The translations under genes and the position numbers were made by a program. From Adiantum capillus-veneris (Eukaryota > Streptophyta > Polypodiopsida > Polypodiales > Pteridaceae), in contig CM043969.1 of the NCBI GenBank assembly GCA_014529385.2, forward strand, positions 68,511,176 through 68,575,175: a stretch of DNA of 64,000 bases, given 5' to 3'. Positions within the stretch are counted from its first letter, which is position 1. Each line of letters starts with the position of its first letter. Positions 32,964 to 44,789 of the stretch are shown one piece after another. The notes under the pieces are model-generated. The model searched no databases. It had not been told where the DNA came from and saw only the letters and a list, made by a program, of their open reading frames with translations.

Positions 32964-35920
32964 CTTCTCCAAATGCACTTGGTGTAAGTCCGAAATCAAT
33001 GAAAGAAGTTCAAGCACAAACCCAACCTGAAGAAGTCAAGAAGGTGATGTTGGAAAGGGCAGAAGAAAAGGAGAATCCTGAGAGCCAAAGAAGCCAAAAC
33101 AAGCACTTAGTATCCCAAAACCACACTCCAAATAAACTCAAGGGTTTGCACAATGTTGAAGTACCAACAGTTTTTCAGGCAGCTGCAGTTTCAAAAACTG
33201 AAGTTTCAAAGCCTGAATTTGAATTTTCAGCACCTGAAGTTTTTCAACCTGATTTTGATGTTCTTGAATATGGGATCAAAGTTGTAGATACTCAGATTAT
33301 TGAAGAGAAGAAGTTGATTCAGAAAGGAGAGTTTGTTCAATGCAAGGGAGATATAGTCCAAAAGATGATGAAGGAAGAAGGAGGAAGCCAGGAGCAACTC
33401 ATGAGCCAAAGGAGCCAAGAGGATTGCCAGCTATCCCCAAACCTCACATCAAAGAGACTTGTATCTTTGCAGGAAGAGAAGGCGAGTTGCCCAAAAGAAG
33501 AATTATTGATTGAGAAGAAGGGAATACAATTGGGAGTGAGCGAGAGAAGCCACCAATATCCCATACAAACCCATATACCAACATTTGACATCAATCTTGA
33601 AGATGTTGAAATTCAGGGAGACATCAGATTTCAGTGTAATGCAATGGAAGAGCTGAAGATAGATAAAGACATAATGTGTGCTACTGATGAGGATGATGTG
33701 ATGAATCAGTTTTTGATGAATCTTGATGAGGAATATTTGACAGGTGACAGTTCGGAAGGTGTTTGTGTTGATGGAGAAGAGTTTTTTGGAGTTTTGAAGA
33801 CTGAAAGCCAATTTTCGAGAGTGGATATGAATTATTCAGGTTGTGAAGACAAGGATCTTCAATTTCAGATCCCTGAATTACCAGTTTTGATACCAAAGGT
33901 TCCTGATTTGCAAAGTTTCAGAATTCAGGTCCCTGATCCGCAGATTCTTGATTTGCAAAGAAGTTATGTACCTGAACTTGCTGAATTTCAAAGTCTTTTT
34001 CTTTCTCAAGTGAAGATGATCAATAATCTCTCATTTGAGCTAGAGAATGAGAGGCATTCAAGTATGGTTGCGGCAAATTAAGCCCTTTCCAAAATCAATC
34101 AACTTCAAGAAGAGAAGACATCATTGATGGCGGAGATTTCTCAGGTTCAAACTGAAGTTGACTTGCATATTTCTTACTGTTATGAAGTTCATGATGCTCT
34201 TAAGCAAGTTGTTTTGAACAAGGAGAATCAAATTGAGGACTTGAAGCTTCAACTTACTCAAATCAAGAATGTGGAGTTTTCTTCAAATCTTGATGTTACA
34301 AAAGGTTTCTTGAATGATGATGTTGCTATCAATGATCTGTATGATGTTGGTTCTTTTACAAATTCAGTCATGGATATTGGAAGTCCGTCTTTTTCCAGTG
34401 AAGTTCAGTTTACTGATGATATTCTTGATGATTTATACCAAGTTTCTGATGTCAATGGTTTTGTTGATGCTGAGGAGATGGTTTTGATTGATGATTATGC
34501 AATTATTTTGGAAGTTCTTGATGATGGTGAAGTGGATTTTCTTGGAGATTGTTCTACATTTCTATGTGATGTTGTTGATGAAGGAGATGATGTTGATATT
34601 CTTATATCTCATTGGTTTTATATCTTCATGCTTTATGACATAAGGGAAGTTTTTCAAGGAGCAGAAGTCAAAAGTTTTGAGTTTCAGGGAGATATCACTG
34701 ATTGGACAGTTTTGCAGCTACTACAAAGTGGATTTCTTTCTATTTTCAAGGAGAAATGTGAGCAAGCCATCTTGGTGGTGTTTTCTATGTGTAAAGAAGA
34801 GTTCACTTTGTTATTTTTAAGCCTTGAATCAAATCAGTTTGATGAAGAAGCAAATCAATTTTGGTTTTTCTTGAATCAAGATTTTCAAGAAAATCAATTG
34901 TTTTGGCATGCGGAGTCTAAATCAGGTCTTCGAGTGTTGTATCTACATGCAGAGATATTGGATGTGTTCAAGAGACAGTGTCTAATGGTTGCAAAGTTTA
35001 CATCCTACCTTGAATTTTTCTTCATTCTTCTTGAAGGGAAAACTGACCTTGAACCTGAATCTGAACCTGACCCTGAACCTAAACCTGCACCTGCACCTGA
35101 ACTTGCTACTGAATTTGGATATTCACTTGAATATGAAAATGGGCCTAAAGACCTGAAATCACTTGAAAAAGAGGATATTTTTCTACTTTGTAGAAGGTAT
35201 CTCAATTCAACAGTTGTGGAGAAAATGAAGACTGAAGTGATGGAGTACATGAAGAGAGTTTGGGAGAAAATGAAAGTAATGGTGTATGATGTGGTGAGTA
35301 AACCATATCAGATGTTTGCAGAGGAGGAGATGAAGGAGGAAAACTTGTTTATGGAGAAGCAGAATACTGAACTGAAGCAGCAGTATACTGACCTAAAAGA
35401 GCAGTTTGAGGACCTGAAGATACAGCTGCAGCAACAAGAAGGCCAACAATCTGAGCAGGTGTTTGTTAAAAAAAATTCTGAAGTGTTTGCAGGAACTGAT
35501 GTGCTAGCAGGAGTTCAGGAGCATATGGCTGAAGCAGCAGGGACAAGTGCAGTTGCATGACAGGCTAAAGATGTTGCAGAGGAGGACACAGAAGCTGCAG
35601 GAGGAATTCACAACTTAGATGATCCAGTGCAAATGATTGTGGATGAGAAACTCTGTCAGGACACTGAAAGTACTAAGGAGGCAGTTACAGTTCAAGTGGA
35701 TGCAGAGGTTGAAGAGTTTGACAAAGAAACTCCAACTACAGCAGCAGTTTCACAACAAACTGAATTCAAGGATCAGCTGGTGGATGAATTTTTGATCAAG
35801 GGATATTGTGGGTTCTCACAAGGTTTGAGAAACCTTGCCCACCAGGTGTGCCAGGTGTTAGTGCCTGATTTATCAGGGCTTTCAGGGCAGTCAGGCTATT
35901 ACTTTTTGAACTATAACTAA
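32964..35920 (+). pseudogene. acidic, coiled-coil-like C-terminal part of the long ORF
   Basis: Continues the zinc-knuckle frame to a TAA at 35918-35920, broken only by TAA at 34079-34081 and TGA at 35558-35560. With 30925-31369 it gives 3402 bp, about 1134 codons. Seen: Gln/Glu/Lys-rich start, Pro/Val segment (ELPVLIPKVPDLQSF), Asp-rich region with many DD pairs, a Pro-Glu repeat (PEPEPDPEPKPAPAP region near 35040-35100) and heptad-like end (NTELKQQYTDLKEQFEDLK). The last ~21 codons lie inside the 3' LTR. There is no enzyme motif. Structural or Gag-like role is inferred from the zinc knuckle only. Confidence 0.7.
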
Positions 35921-36253
35921 AGACCTTTAACTTTTGAACCTTAGGGAGATGTGGACATTAGTACTTATAATTTTGGGTAGTTGTAAATGTGTCTCATGGT
36001 ATCTGATGACGAGGGGCAGTTATGGGCATTCCTGTCGATGCAGTTCTCTCTCTCCTGATCTCGTACTGCTGTTTATGCTCTGTATTACTGAATGATGATG
36101 ATGAATGGCACACTATCTTCTCTTTATCTCTGATGTTACATACCTGTATTCTTTGAAGTATGGTGTTTGAAGTATGCAGTTTCCTGCTTCCTGTTTGATA
36201 TGTATTGTATGTTAACTGCATTGGTTATTTGTTACGGCAATGTGTGCCTAACA
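35856..36253 (+). repeat. 3' LTR of the pol-less element
   Basis: 398 bp, five differences from the 5' LTR by eye; holds the stop codon of the long ORF. Confidence 0.95.
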
Positions 36254-36850
36254 ATGTCTCTTTTCATCATTGTAATTTGGTCCCTTTATTTAATGCTCAC
36301 TTGACTTTTTTGGTCCCTTTATTTAATGCTCACTTGACTTTTTTTCAATATTTGTTTAGTTTATAAATAGGTCTCTTCATTAACAGATCTAATTACTTTC
36401 TTGTCAGCTTTTTGATTTAAAACATACTTTTTTCCTTGTAATTTTTTTTTTCATTTACAAACAATTTCTAACTAAAAATTTATAAATTGTTTGGTTTATA
36501 AATAGGTCTCTTCATTAACAGATCTAATTACTTTCTTGTCAGCTTTTTGATTTAAAACATACTTTTTTCCTTGTAATTTTTTTTTCATTTACAAACAATT
36601 TCTAACTAAAAATTTATAAATTGTCCTTACATGAAAGAATTTTGTCACCACTAATTTTTTTTTCGACTTTTGGTTTTGATATGCAAATGTCACCTTATTA
36701 CTTTAATGCATGTATTATTATTAGGGATTAGCTTTTAAAAAAATTCACAACAACTAAGATTTTTTTTTTCAACTTTTTGTTTTGATATGTAAATGTCACC
36801 TTGTTACTTTAGTGCATGTATTATTATTAGGGAATAAGATTAGACATTTT
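36254..36850. repeat. T-rich tandem repeat block
   Basis: Three nested duplications: ~34-bp units (ttggtccctttatttaatgc, 36276-36342), a 135-bp duplication (aggtctcttcattaacag at 36369 and 36504) and an imperfect ~118-bp pair (36650-36840). Related motifs lie left of the LTR element at 29500-29690. Confidence 0.85.
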
Positions 36851-37184
36851 CAATATACATTTCTAATCCTAAAGATATCATGTATTTATTTCATTGATAT
36901 CATGCATCATTTTATTGTGTAATTTGTTTTATTTATATATTTATACAAGAATTAGATCAATCCCTAAACTCTCACTAATATTTTATATGCTTTATGTTTT
37001 CATGAGGTCAATTAATATAACACTCATACATAAGGACATAAGGAAAATCCAAGATTTTTGGTGCAATTCCTTTGTCATTGAATTGAATTGTTGAATGTTC
37101 TCCATGTGACATTTGAAAGTTTTTGAATTTTAATGTGTACATATGGAAGTGCCCCCCACTCTCTCACTTCGTTGGAGTCGAGGT

Positions 37185-37231
<47 letters not shown>

Positions 37232-38741
37232 CCTCCTGTAGGCCGCCGTAAATGTTTACCTTGTTTAATCCTTAAATGAGAGGACCGTTTATCAATACCT
37301 CACATAGTGTTCGAAAAAGTCGTTTTGCCTAAGCGGCGAGTTTCTTGCTTATATAAATGCAAATTGGAAATACTAGTAGAAATGTTCAATTTTGCAAGAT
37401 GTTTGAACTATTTTCTAATATATTTTATCGGGTTTTTCTCCTTTACCAACCTTTGCAACTAGCTAATCTTGACTTTCAACCGGCAGAGGCACACCTTTCT
37501 CCAACACTAGTCTTCACATCATAGGATCAAACTCCTATGAATGTATTGTTTAATCTTTTGATCTTTGAAGTTTTTGTTACGCATGAAAAAAAAATGAAAA
37601 AAAGAAAAGTAAATGCATTTTTGGACAATAGCTTTTTTCAAGAGTTTTAGCTTTCTATTCACAAGACTATGGAGACTCTTAGGGACACTTGTCTTCCAAA
37701 GAAACTTGAACGACCTTCACCCTTTGGGTACTAAGGCCTTTAACACGCCAAAAGTAGGGCTCCATTACAATGTGAATGGCCCTTGAACCCTTGGCCTCCC
37801 ACTCCACAGCACATTGCTGTATCGAGCCCACCTAGCATATATTGATGCAAACAAAGCATCCCTGCAAATATAAAACCCTATCCCTCCCCCCCCCCCCCCC
37901 CCCGCCCCCGCCCCCCTCTGCTGCGGAGATCCAACGTCTCAAATCCTCACACCCCGACAAGGGAACATAAAGGATGTCAATGGAACGACATAACAAAAAA
38001 GTGCATATCCATCACGACATGCGGACTTCGACATGGATTATATGTGGACGGGCAATCTCTTAATTTGCTCATCTAAAACAAATTTATTAAATTTATTAAA
38101 AATTGCATGAAATAAGTATCATGAGCTCTAACTCTAATCTATATTGCACACTTGATAACTCTTAAGTAACATTTTATAAAATGTGGCCACTACAATACTC
38201 AAGGGCCACTCGCACACTGCCTAGTGTGGTGCCAAGTTGGTCGGAAAAATCTAAAATCTGAGAATCGATTCTCTCATTTTTTTGTTGCCTACATATGACC
38301 AGAGAATAGGAGAAACTATCCCCTGCAGCCTACGTACAATAACCAAAAACTTGAAAGCGACCTTAAGGCTTGGTCATGACTCACCTGCATAATGCGTATA
38401 TCTTGCACAATGCATGCACTTATGATTTGTGCTGCCGCACATGAGCTACAACTTACGACTCGCGAGGCTTGAGCCTTAAGGAGTTGTGTAGTGGCTTCAC
38501 GTACCTACAAATTGCAAGGCAGTGGCCAACCAAGGCGAGTGTCAGCACATTGGGCAAGTCACAACCTGAGTAGTGAGCAAGCCGTGGCCTACAACCTCTG
38601 CCTTGATTGAGTGACCTAAGTTGCTTAATAAACCCTGTTTGATGTATCTACATTTTCAAGGTTTAGAAATTTTAGTCTCTTGTCTTTATTGTTGCAGACA
38701 CACATTGTGTGCGACATGTCATGTGCATTGTGAAGTTCTTG
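36851..38741. other. gene-free stretch
   Basis: No supported coding frame. It holds a CT tract (37189-37229) and a poly-C run near 37888-37915. Confidence 0.5.
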
Positions 38742-38867
38742 GATTGGTTACAAGAATCACAAAGAGATGTGATTATAGTTCATTCAAATAAGATGAAAAT
38801 TTTAGATTGGTTACAAGAATCACAAAGAGATGTGATTATAGTTCATTCAAATAAGATGAAAATTTTA
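38742..38867. repeat. perfect 63-bp tandem duplication
   Basis: Two identical units, 38742-38804 and 38805-38867. The length is a multiple of three and keeps a short frame open, but I see no other sign that it is coding. Confidence 0.9.
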
Positions 38868-39297
38868 GTTCAATTGTATATACATATGCTCATATAGTTT
38901 TTCTTGTGCCACATTGGGACTTTAAGGGAGGATTATAAATAATTTTCTATAAGTCCAAGTCCTCCTCCTCCTCGTCATCGTCCATTGGTTCATACATTTG
39001 ATCACCCTGACTCTACATTAACGAAAACCAAATTAACAACTCAAAACAATTATTACAATATGATTTGTTTAGACTTATCGCTTGTAGAGATCCGACTGCT
39101 GAGTCGAATTGCTCACGAGAGATGTGATAGTTCTCCAACAACCATCGCCAAGTATCAAATTCTGTGTATCACTCTCGATACTTGACCATCTCTCTGGTCG
39201 TGCAGCTCAAAGTGATATTTTCCAAGTTAGAAATAACAAAAAGAAATTCATAAACTAAATCCTTTTTTGAATAATTTAGGCTCCAATGTAAAAGAAC

Positions 39298-39960
39298 TTA
39301 CATATTTGTCCTTCTAAGTTGCTTTGCCTCTTGAACCATAGTGTGTGGGAGTTTGTATGGCCCAAGATTCACATTGTTGGTCAATTGGATGAGCCCATTG
39401 TAGCTTGTTTTCCTTTTGCTTGCATGGCCTACTCCCACTCCATATCCTACTCCCACTCCATATCTGCCATGTTGCCTCTGCGATAGTTTTTGTCTAGATT
39501 TGCGAGCTGGTTGGCTGTTGTGCACCGTACACTTGATTGCTTAGTTTTCAAAAATGTTTTAATGTAGCCCTCCAACCATTGTGCTAAAAAACGCTCATTG
39601 GGGGAATTTGGGAATCGAGCATGCAATGCTTCCTCTATGTAGCGTGCATGATCAAGTTGTTGGTCTCTGAACTTTACAAAAAAGCTCTTGTACGTTGAGT
39701 GTATTAGAATTTGAAGATGGCGTCAAAACACCATGTCCTATGTTATACCAAAGTCCACTTTGCCACCATACTTGACTCTATAGTAGCGGCCATGCACGTC
39801 TGGCACGGGTGCGTGAGTATCCTCTTCCTCTGCGTCTGGGACGACACACTCTGAAATAGGGGACTACATCCCTCCCACTACCAAAACAAGCGAAGCCACA
39901 AGATCCCCCGCCACTCCGTCTCTCTCGATGTTGGTTGCCCTGAGACGAACGTCGGTGCGC
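39298..39960 (-). pseudogene. degenerate coding relic, possibly transposase-related
   Basis: Minus-strand frame pieces read KYGGKVDFGI near 39770, then STYKSFFVKF, ARYIEEALHARFPNSPNERF and WLEGYIKTFLK, with a duplicated Gly-Val stretch (YGVGVGYGVGVGH). Stops and frameshifts break it. Composition and context suggest an old element protein, perhaps CACTA-related, but I cannot assign it. Confidence 0.35.
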
Positions 39961-40696
39961 ACTGCAAGAAGAAGTGTGTTAAGCAGCTATGGACTGTCAA
40001 CGATCCTCGGGTGAAGCAAGAGTGGAATGGAGTGGTGTGAGTCCCTGCGATGGAAGGAGATTAAGTCGGTAATAAGGGACCGTAGAAGAAGGGTCAGTGC
40101 AAGGATCTAGATGTAGGGAGTCCCTCTCTGGCTCTCCCATGGCATTGTCTGCTGAGAAAGACCGTAGGCCGCAAGCTGCTGCTGAGTGTAGCAGCCAAAC
40201 AATCCCTCCATCGAATGGAGGTACTCGTCTCACAAAGAGAGCACATGTTAGAGGTCTAGATCTATCACCGACGGAGGAACTTGGATAGATGGACCGGAAC
40301 CTCCATAGGTGTAGAAGAGCCATGCCTACAAATAACAAAGAAAAACCTACACTCATGCTCATGAAAAGCTAACTACAAATAAGTTTAATTTCAATGCTTG
40401 GATTTATCGCCTCAAGACTCGAATCCACTGGAGGTAACGTCCGTGCTGGATGGGAGCCCATCTGGGACGTGAACCAACCAAAAAAAGAATATGACGATTG
40501 CTCCCCACTAGATGGACTCTCGTCTGTTGACATCTATATTAAAGGTTGATAAGTATTAGGACCTATCGCTATATCTAATCTCCATATCTTTACAAGTCTA
40601 TATCAAATCCTCTCTCTATACCTAAATATATGTATACCTAAACCTAAACATACATATTCATCTACCCCTTTATATCTCTCTCTGTGTCTATTTCTT

Positions 40697-40729
<33 letters not shown>

Positions 40730-40789
40730 ATGTATAGAGAGAGTAGAGATAAATAGAGATTAAAGCTTCGATTCTACTTTTCTTAGTAT
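39961..40789. other. gene-free stretch
   Basis: A 63-codon frame at 40097-40288 and its antisense partner have no recognisable content. CT and TATC microsatellites begin near 40675. Confidence 0.4.
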
Positions 40790-41110
40790 TTGAAAAAATG
40801 CACTCAAGTAACTACACCCATAGTTTAGAATATTGTTTATTGCAACAAGTAGTGGAGTGGGTTTAACAATGCTAAGTTGGCATCGGTTCCTATTGAGCTT
40901 GCTAATGGCTCAATAATGGTTAAGTCGTAAGTCGTAGGCAAGTCTTAAAAAGACTCCATTATTAAGACCATAATTCTCGATGGTGTCCCTCGAACCCTGT
41001 AAACAGGCATACAAACCGAGATAAGAAATCCCAGTCCCACTTATCCTATTGTGATGAACAACTCCAATCTTTCATAGAGTAGAGGAGTGCATCTCTTCTT
41101 AGATAGAGAA
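40790..41110 (-). mobile_element. relic leader of the 1.4-kb-LTR family
   Basis: Imperfect copy of 3680-3990, the leader between PBS and gag of the truncated element, in the same orientation, without LTR, PBS or gag. Shared blocks include tagtggagtgggt, ctcaataatggt, gtaggcaagtct, cattattaag and cagtcccactta. Confidence 0.75.
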
Positions 41111-41338
41111 GAAAGAAACCTAACCTTTAATCACTAACTATATATCTTTACACTCTCTTCATATAGATGTAGAGAGGGGTAGGATGAGGACAATAGAGTA
41201 GAGAGAAAGAAATAGGAGATTTATCTATTCCTATTGCTCTTTCTCTCCCTCTCTCTCTATCTATCTCCCACTCTACTCTACTATGTTTCTCTTTCTCTTC
41301 CCTTCTCTATTCCTACTCTCTCTTTCTCTCCATCTCTA

Positions 41339-41389
<51 letters not shown>

Positions 41390-42559
41390 CTACTCTCTCT
41401 TTCTCTCCCTCTCTCTCTATCTAAACTCTCTCGCTCTCTTTCTCTCTACCTCTATACTCTCTTTATCTCCCTCTCTCTCTATCTCTACTCTCTATTTCTC
41501 TACCTCTCTCTCTCCCTCTCTTTTCCTCTCCAATATCTAGTCTCTCTTTCTCTCCCTCTTTTCCTCTCTCTATCTTTTTATTTTTACCTCTCTCTACTCC
41601 ATCTTCTCTCTCCACTATATCTATTTAAACCTATATTTTCTTCTCTTTTTATAAGTTCTCTCTCTTTGTCTAATCTCCCTCTCCTTCTCTCCCTTACTCA
41701 TTTCTCTCTTTCCATTCTCTCTCTTTTTATCTACTCTTTTTTTCCTCTAATCTTTCTATTTTCTACTCTTATCTTTCTTTTTTCTATTCTAATCTTTAAC
41801 TATTTTACACAATCTAAAACAAACTTAATCTACAACCATATCCATTTACAAAACAAAGAGCCATTTTTAAAGTTTACAACAATTGTGGTGAGATTAATCT
41901 ATTCAAACAACCTAAAAAAAAAAATCTTAAATCATAATCTTAATTTAATCATACAAACAAATGGACGAGGTACATGCACTTTCTCTATCTCTTCTTGCTT
42001 TAATCTTTATGTATGTGTATGCGTGTGCACGTGCATGTGTGTATAATAGAATACAATAGGGAAAGAGGGGGGGGGGAGTTATGTATTTACCTTGACTTGT
42101 AGAGACGTTTGACGATGAGGTTGAGCATCCAAAGTAGTTTGCGGTCCTCTAAAAAATTTCCTTTGAAAGCGGTCCAAAATAGTTTGTGTGTCTGTGTGTG
42201 TGTGCGTGTATGTGAGAAAGATGGGAGAGAGAGATTGGGGAGAGGTAGAATAGGGGAGAAGCTTGGGGGTGCAGGTGCGATGAGATGGGGGAGAGTTTGA
42301 GCAGGGGTATGCTACAAATACGCGGCATAATCTGGTTTCCCCTTAATTTTTTAGGCACTAGTTATGATCGCAAATATTACTGGAAGTATTACCGCCATTA
42401 TTATTGCGAGTATTATTGCAAGGCCTTTTCAATCGGATACAAAAGTCTTCGAGGTAGGAGTGGGGGTACAAACCACTCCCTCTACCCTTAGATTGTATGA
42501 TATCCTATCTATAGTCTTTAATTTTTTTAAACAAATCTTCTCTAACAAAAATTGATAGT
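41111..42559. other. pyrimidine-rich low-complexity stretch
   Basis: Mostly CT-rich sequence (41220-41780) with TATC and TTTCTC variants, creating a long meaningless Ser-Leu frame. TG and G-rich runs lie at 42010-42080. Confidence 0.7.
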
Positions 42560-42770
42560 TTAGTTACTTTTGTATTAACATACTATTGAAAAATTAGTCG
42601 TCTACTCTAGTAACTATTTAGTGTAAAGAGCCCATGTTTATTTATATTAATTTTAGTACTAATTTATAATTTCTTTTGTACAACTTACTATTGAAAATTT
42701 AGCCATCTACTCTAGTAACTATTCTAACTATAGGGTCCATGTATTTTAGAACTATTTTAGAGATTGTTTT
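42560..42770. repeat. imperfect 105-bp tandem duplication
   Basis: Block tactattgaaaa.ttag...tctactctagtaact at 42581 and again at 42686. Confidence 0.75.
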
Positions 42771-42819
42771 TAATTTATTGTAGTTCTTTTTAATTCTAAC
42801 TCGTTTTCACGCGTGTATA

Positions 42820-43200
42820 GGACGATTGGGATGATTGTCTCTCTGAACGGTGTTGAACATGATCGGTGGCTCAAGGACAAATTCCCTTGTCCTTGCACTA
42901 AGTGCAAATGAGCAATCCCTCGCTTGAAACGCATTGCTTTGAAGTACGTGGAGAACGAAGGGCTTTAGTATCCTAAAAAAAAACTCAAGTAGATGAGAGC
43001 TCCACCCACCATCCAAATAACCATCATTTCTTACCCCAAGGCCATAGCAAATACGAAGCTCCAATAAATGGGAAGACGCCTCTAAAGCACACGATGGTAG
43101 ATTGGGAAAGTATTTGGGATGAGCACTACAATAGTGATATGGCCATGACTACTCCACCAAAATGTATGTCCAGGTATTCCATATTTTTAAGGCTTCCATA
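42820..43200 (+). pseudogene. CACTA-like transposase relic, left part
   Basis: Reads DRWLKDKFPCPCTKCK near 42865-42912, like the transposon-associated cysteine segment at the start of CACTA (En/Spm, TNP2) proteins, with stops after it. The last stretch (WDEHYNSDMAMTTPP...LRLPY) runs straight into Copia-2 and continues in phase on its other side at 48264. Confidence 0.7.
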
Positions 43201-43423
43201 TGTTACCATACATTTGTGGTAGTGATGTGTGTGAACACTTAGACCGCCGGGGCAGTTTTTCCCTCACTAAGAGGTTTTTTCCCCCATGTGTATATAAGCC
43301 CATCACTCTAGGGCTATCTTATCTTTCCATTGCACACTAAGTAATACACTCTCTATTGTGTGCCTTGAGCTTCCTTTTTCTTATCTAAGTTGTGTGTGTT
43401 TTCCTACAACCCTAATTCCAACA
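43201..43423 (+). repeat. 5' LTR of Copia-2
   Basis: 223 bp, TGTTACC...CCAACA, TATA box TATATAAG near 43291. Confidence 0.97.
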
Positions 43424-43425
43424 AT

Positions 43426-43437
43426 TGGTATCAGAGC
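43426..43437 (+). promoter_or_regulatory. Copia-2 primer-binding site
   Basis: TGGTATCAGAGC two bases after the 5' LTR. Confidence 0.95.
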
Positions 43438-43795
43438 AGGTTGCATCCTCCCAGGCTTAGTCACCAACAGCTCCAGCACTCGATTGCTCACTTTCTCCAA
43501 TTTCTGTGAGCTTTGGAGAGTGTTCGCAAGTCAACAAATATTTTGAAGAAGCTCGTATAGCTCAAGTCTGCTCAGATTATTTATTCTTTTGATTCGGGCT
43601 CATTTCGGCCTCCGTTTCCACTACAAGTAGTAATGTTCAGACAAATTCGTCATTTTGTGCAAAAATTTTGTTAGTGTCGTTTTTTGCATAACAGGTCTCT
43701 TAAAGCTTCTACGGTTTGTGCTATGTAGAAGATGTTGTTCCTGCTTTCTTTCTCCTCTTTTTGGGCAATTTTCACATCAGGTGCAACATTTACCA

Positions 43796-44750
43796 TGGCT
43801 ACCAACAGCAGAGATGTGTTTAAGATATTTTCTATTGAGAACAGATTGGATGGTGATAATTACCCTATGTGGGCTTATATGATGCAACATGTTCTTGTGT
43901 CGAAGGGCATTTGGAACATTGTGTAGGGCATTGATGTATGTCTTTGTTCTAAGGATACAAACAATGTTGAGGATGTTGCAGGTCTTGCTGCAAGTATTGC
44001 TGTTGTTAGAGTTGTTTTGCCTACGGCTGAGCAAGCTTGTCGGGATATAAAAGATGCACATTCTCTTGCATTGATTGCGTTTTCTGTGAAGCACACTATT
44101 ACTCCCCACATTCGTTCAGCAAAATTTGCAAAACAGGCTTGGGATATTCTGGCTCATCTTTATATGCAAGTCAAGATGAGGCAAAATTGCATTTCTACGT
44201 AAAGAGCTAGAGTTGAAGATTATGCATGAGGAAGATGACATGGAAACTTTCCTTGCTGGTGTCAAGGATATCAAGGAGAAACTTATTTCTGCAGGTGAAG
44301 TCATTTCTGACAGTTCCCTTGTGCAGTCTGTTCTTGATGCTTTGCCAGATTCTTACCAGATTTTGGTAGTACTTGGAGACTTATGAACAAAGGAAATCCT
44401 GAAGTTGTCAAGTTTGATGCAATATGCACATTGTTGCTGCAAGAGTCACTTTCCAAAAAAACAAGACTAGACATTGTGCAGTTGAACATGCCTTTACTGC
44501 TGCTCAAAGGAAAGGTGGTAGCAGCAATGTAGCCACTTCTCATGGTTCTTTTGTGAGTGGAAAATCACATGTTCCTAATGCTTTTGCTGGCATAAATTCG
44601 TCCGGGAGTTTTAGTGATAAGGGCAAAAAGAAGATGCGTTGCCATTATTGTAAAGATAATGATCATTTGATCAAGAAATGTCCTAAGTTGAAGGCCAAAG
44701 AGGCTAGTTCCACTACTAAAGTTGGTTCCACTACAAATGTAGCTATTTTG
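43796..44750 (+). pseudogene. Copia-2 gag
   Basis: ATG at 43796 (MATNSRDVFKIF), LDGDNYPMWAYMM, TAG at 43924-43926, then KQAWDILAHLYMQ, a frameshift, and the zinc knuckle CHYCKDNDHLIKKC near 44640-44680. Collinear with Gag of Copia-1 but with at least one stop and two frameshifts. Confidence 0.92.
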
Positions 44751-44789
44751 AGTCTTCTATGAAAGGAGACTATGATGCTGATGTTGATG

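Larger units (their letters stand above)
29700..36253 (+). mobile_element. LTR retrotransposon without pol (non-autonomous)
   Basis: Two 398-bp direct repeats (29700-30097 and 35856-36253), each TGTTAG...CTAACA, differ at five positions by eye. Between them lie two small overlapping ORFs, a CCHC zinc-knuckle protein and a long acidic frame; I find no protease, integrase, RT or RNase H motif on either strand. This fits a large non-autonomous LTR element (LARD/TR-GAG-like) that would borrow enzymes. No matching 5-bp duplication flanks it (ttctg versus atgtc). A solo LTR of a different family (31370-32958) has inserted in it. Confidence 0.9.

Noticed and set aside
40097-40362. Overlapping sense and antisense frames
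   Set aside because: No recognisable content; could be chance in slightly GC-richer DNA.
41234-42046. 270-codon Ser/Leu-rich open frame
   Set aside because: Pure product of CT-rich low-complexity DNA; no domain or start context.
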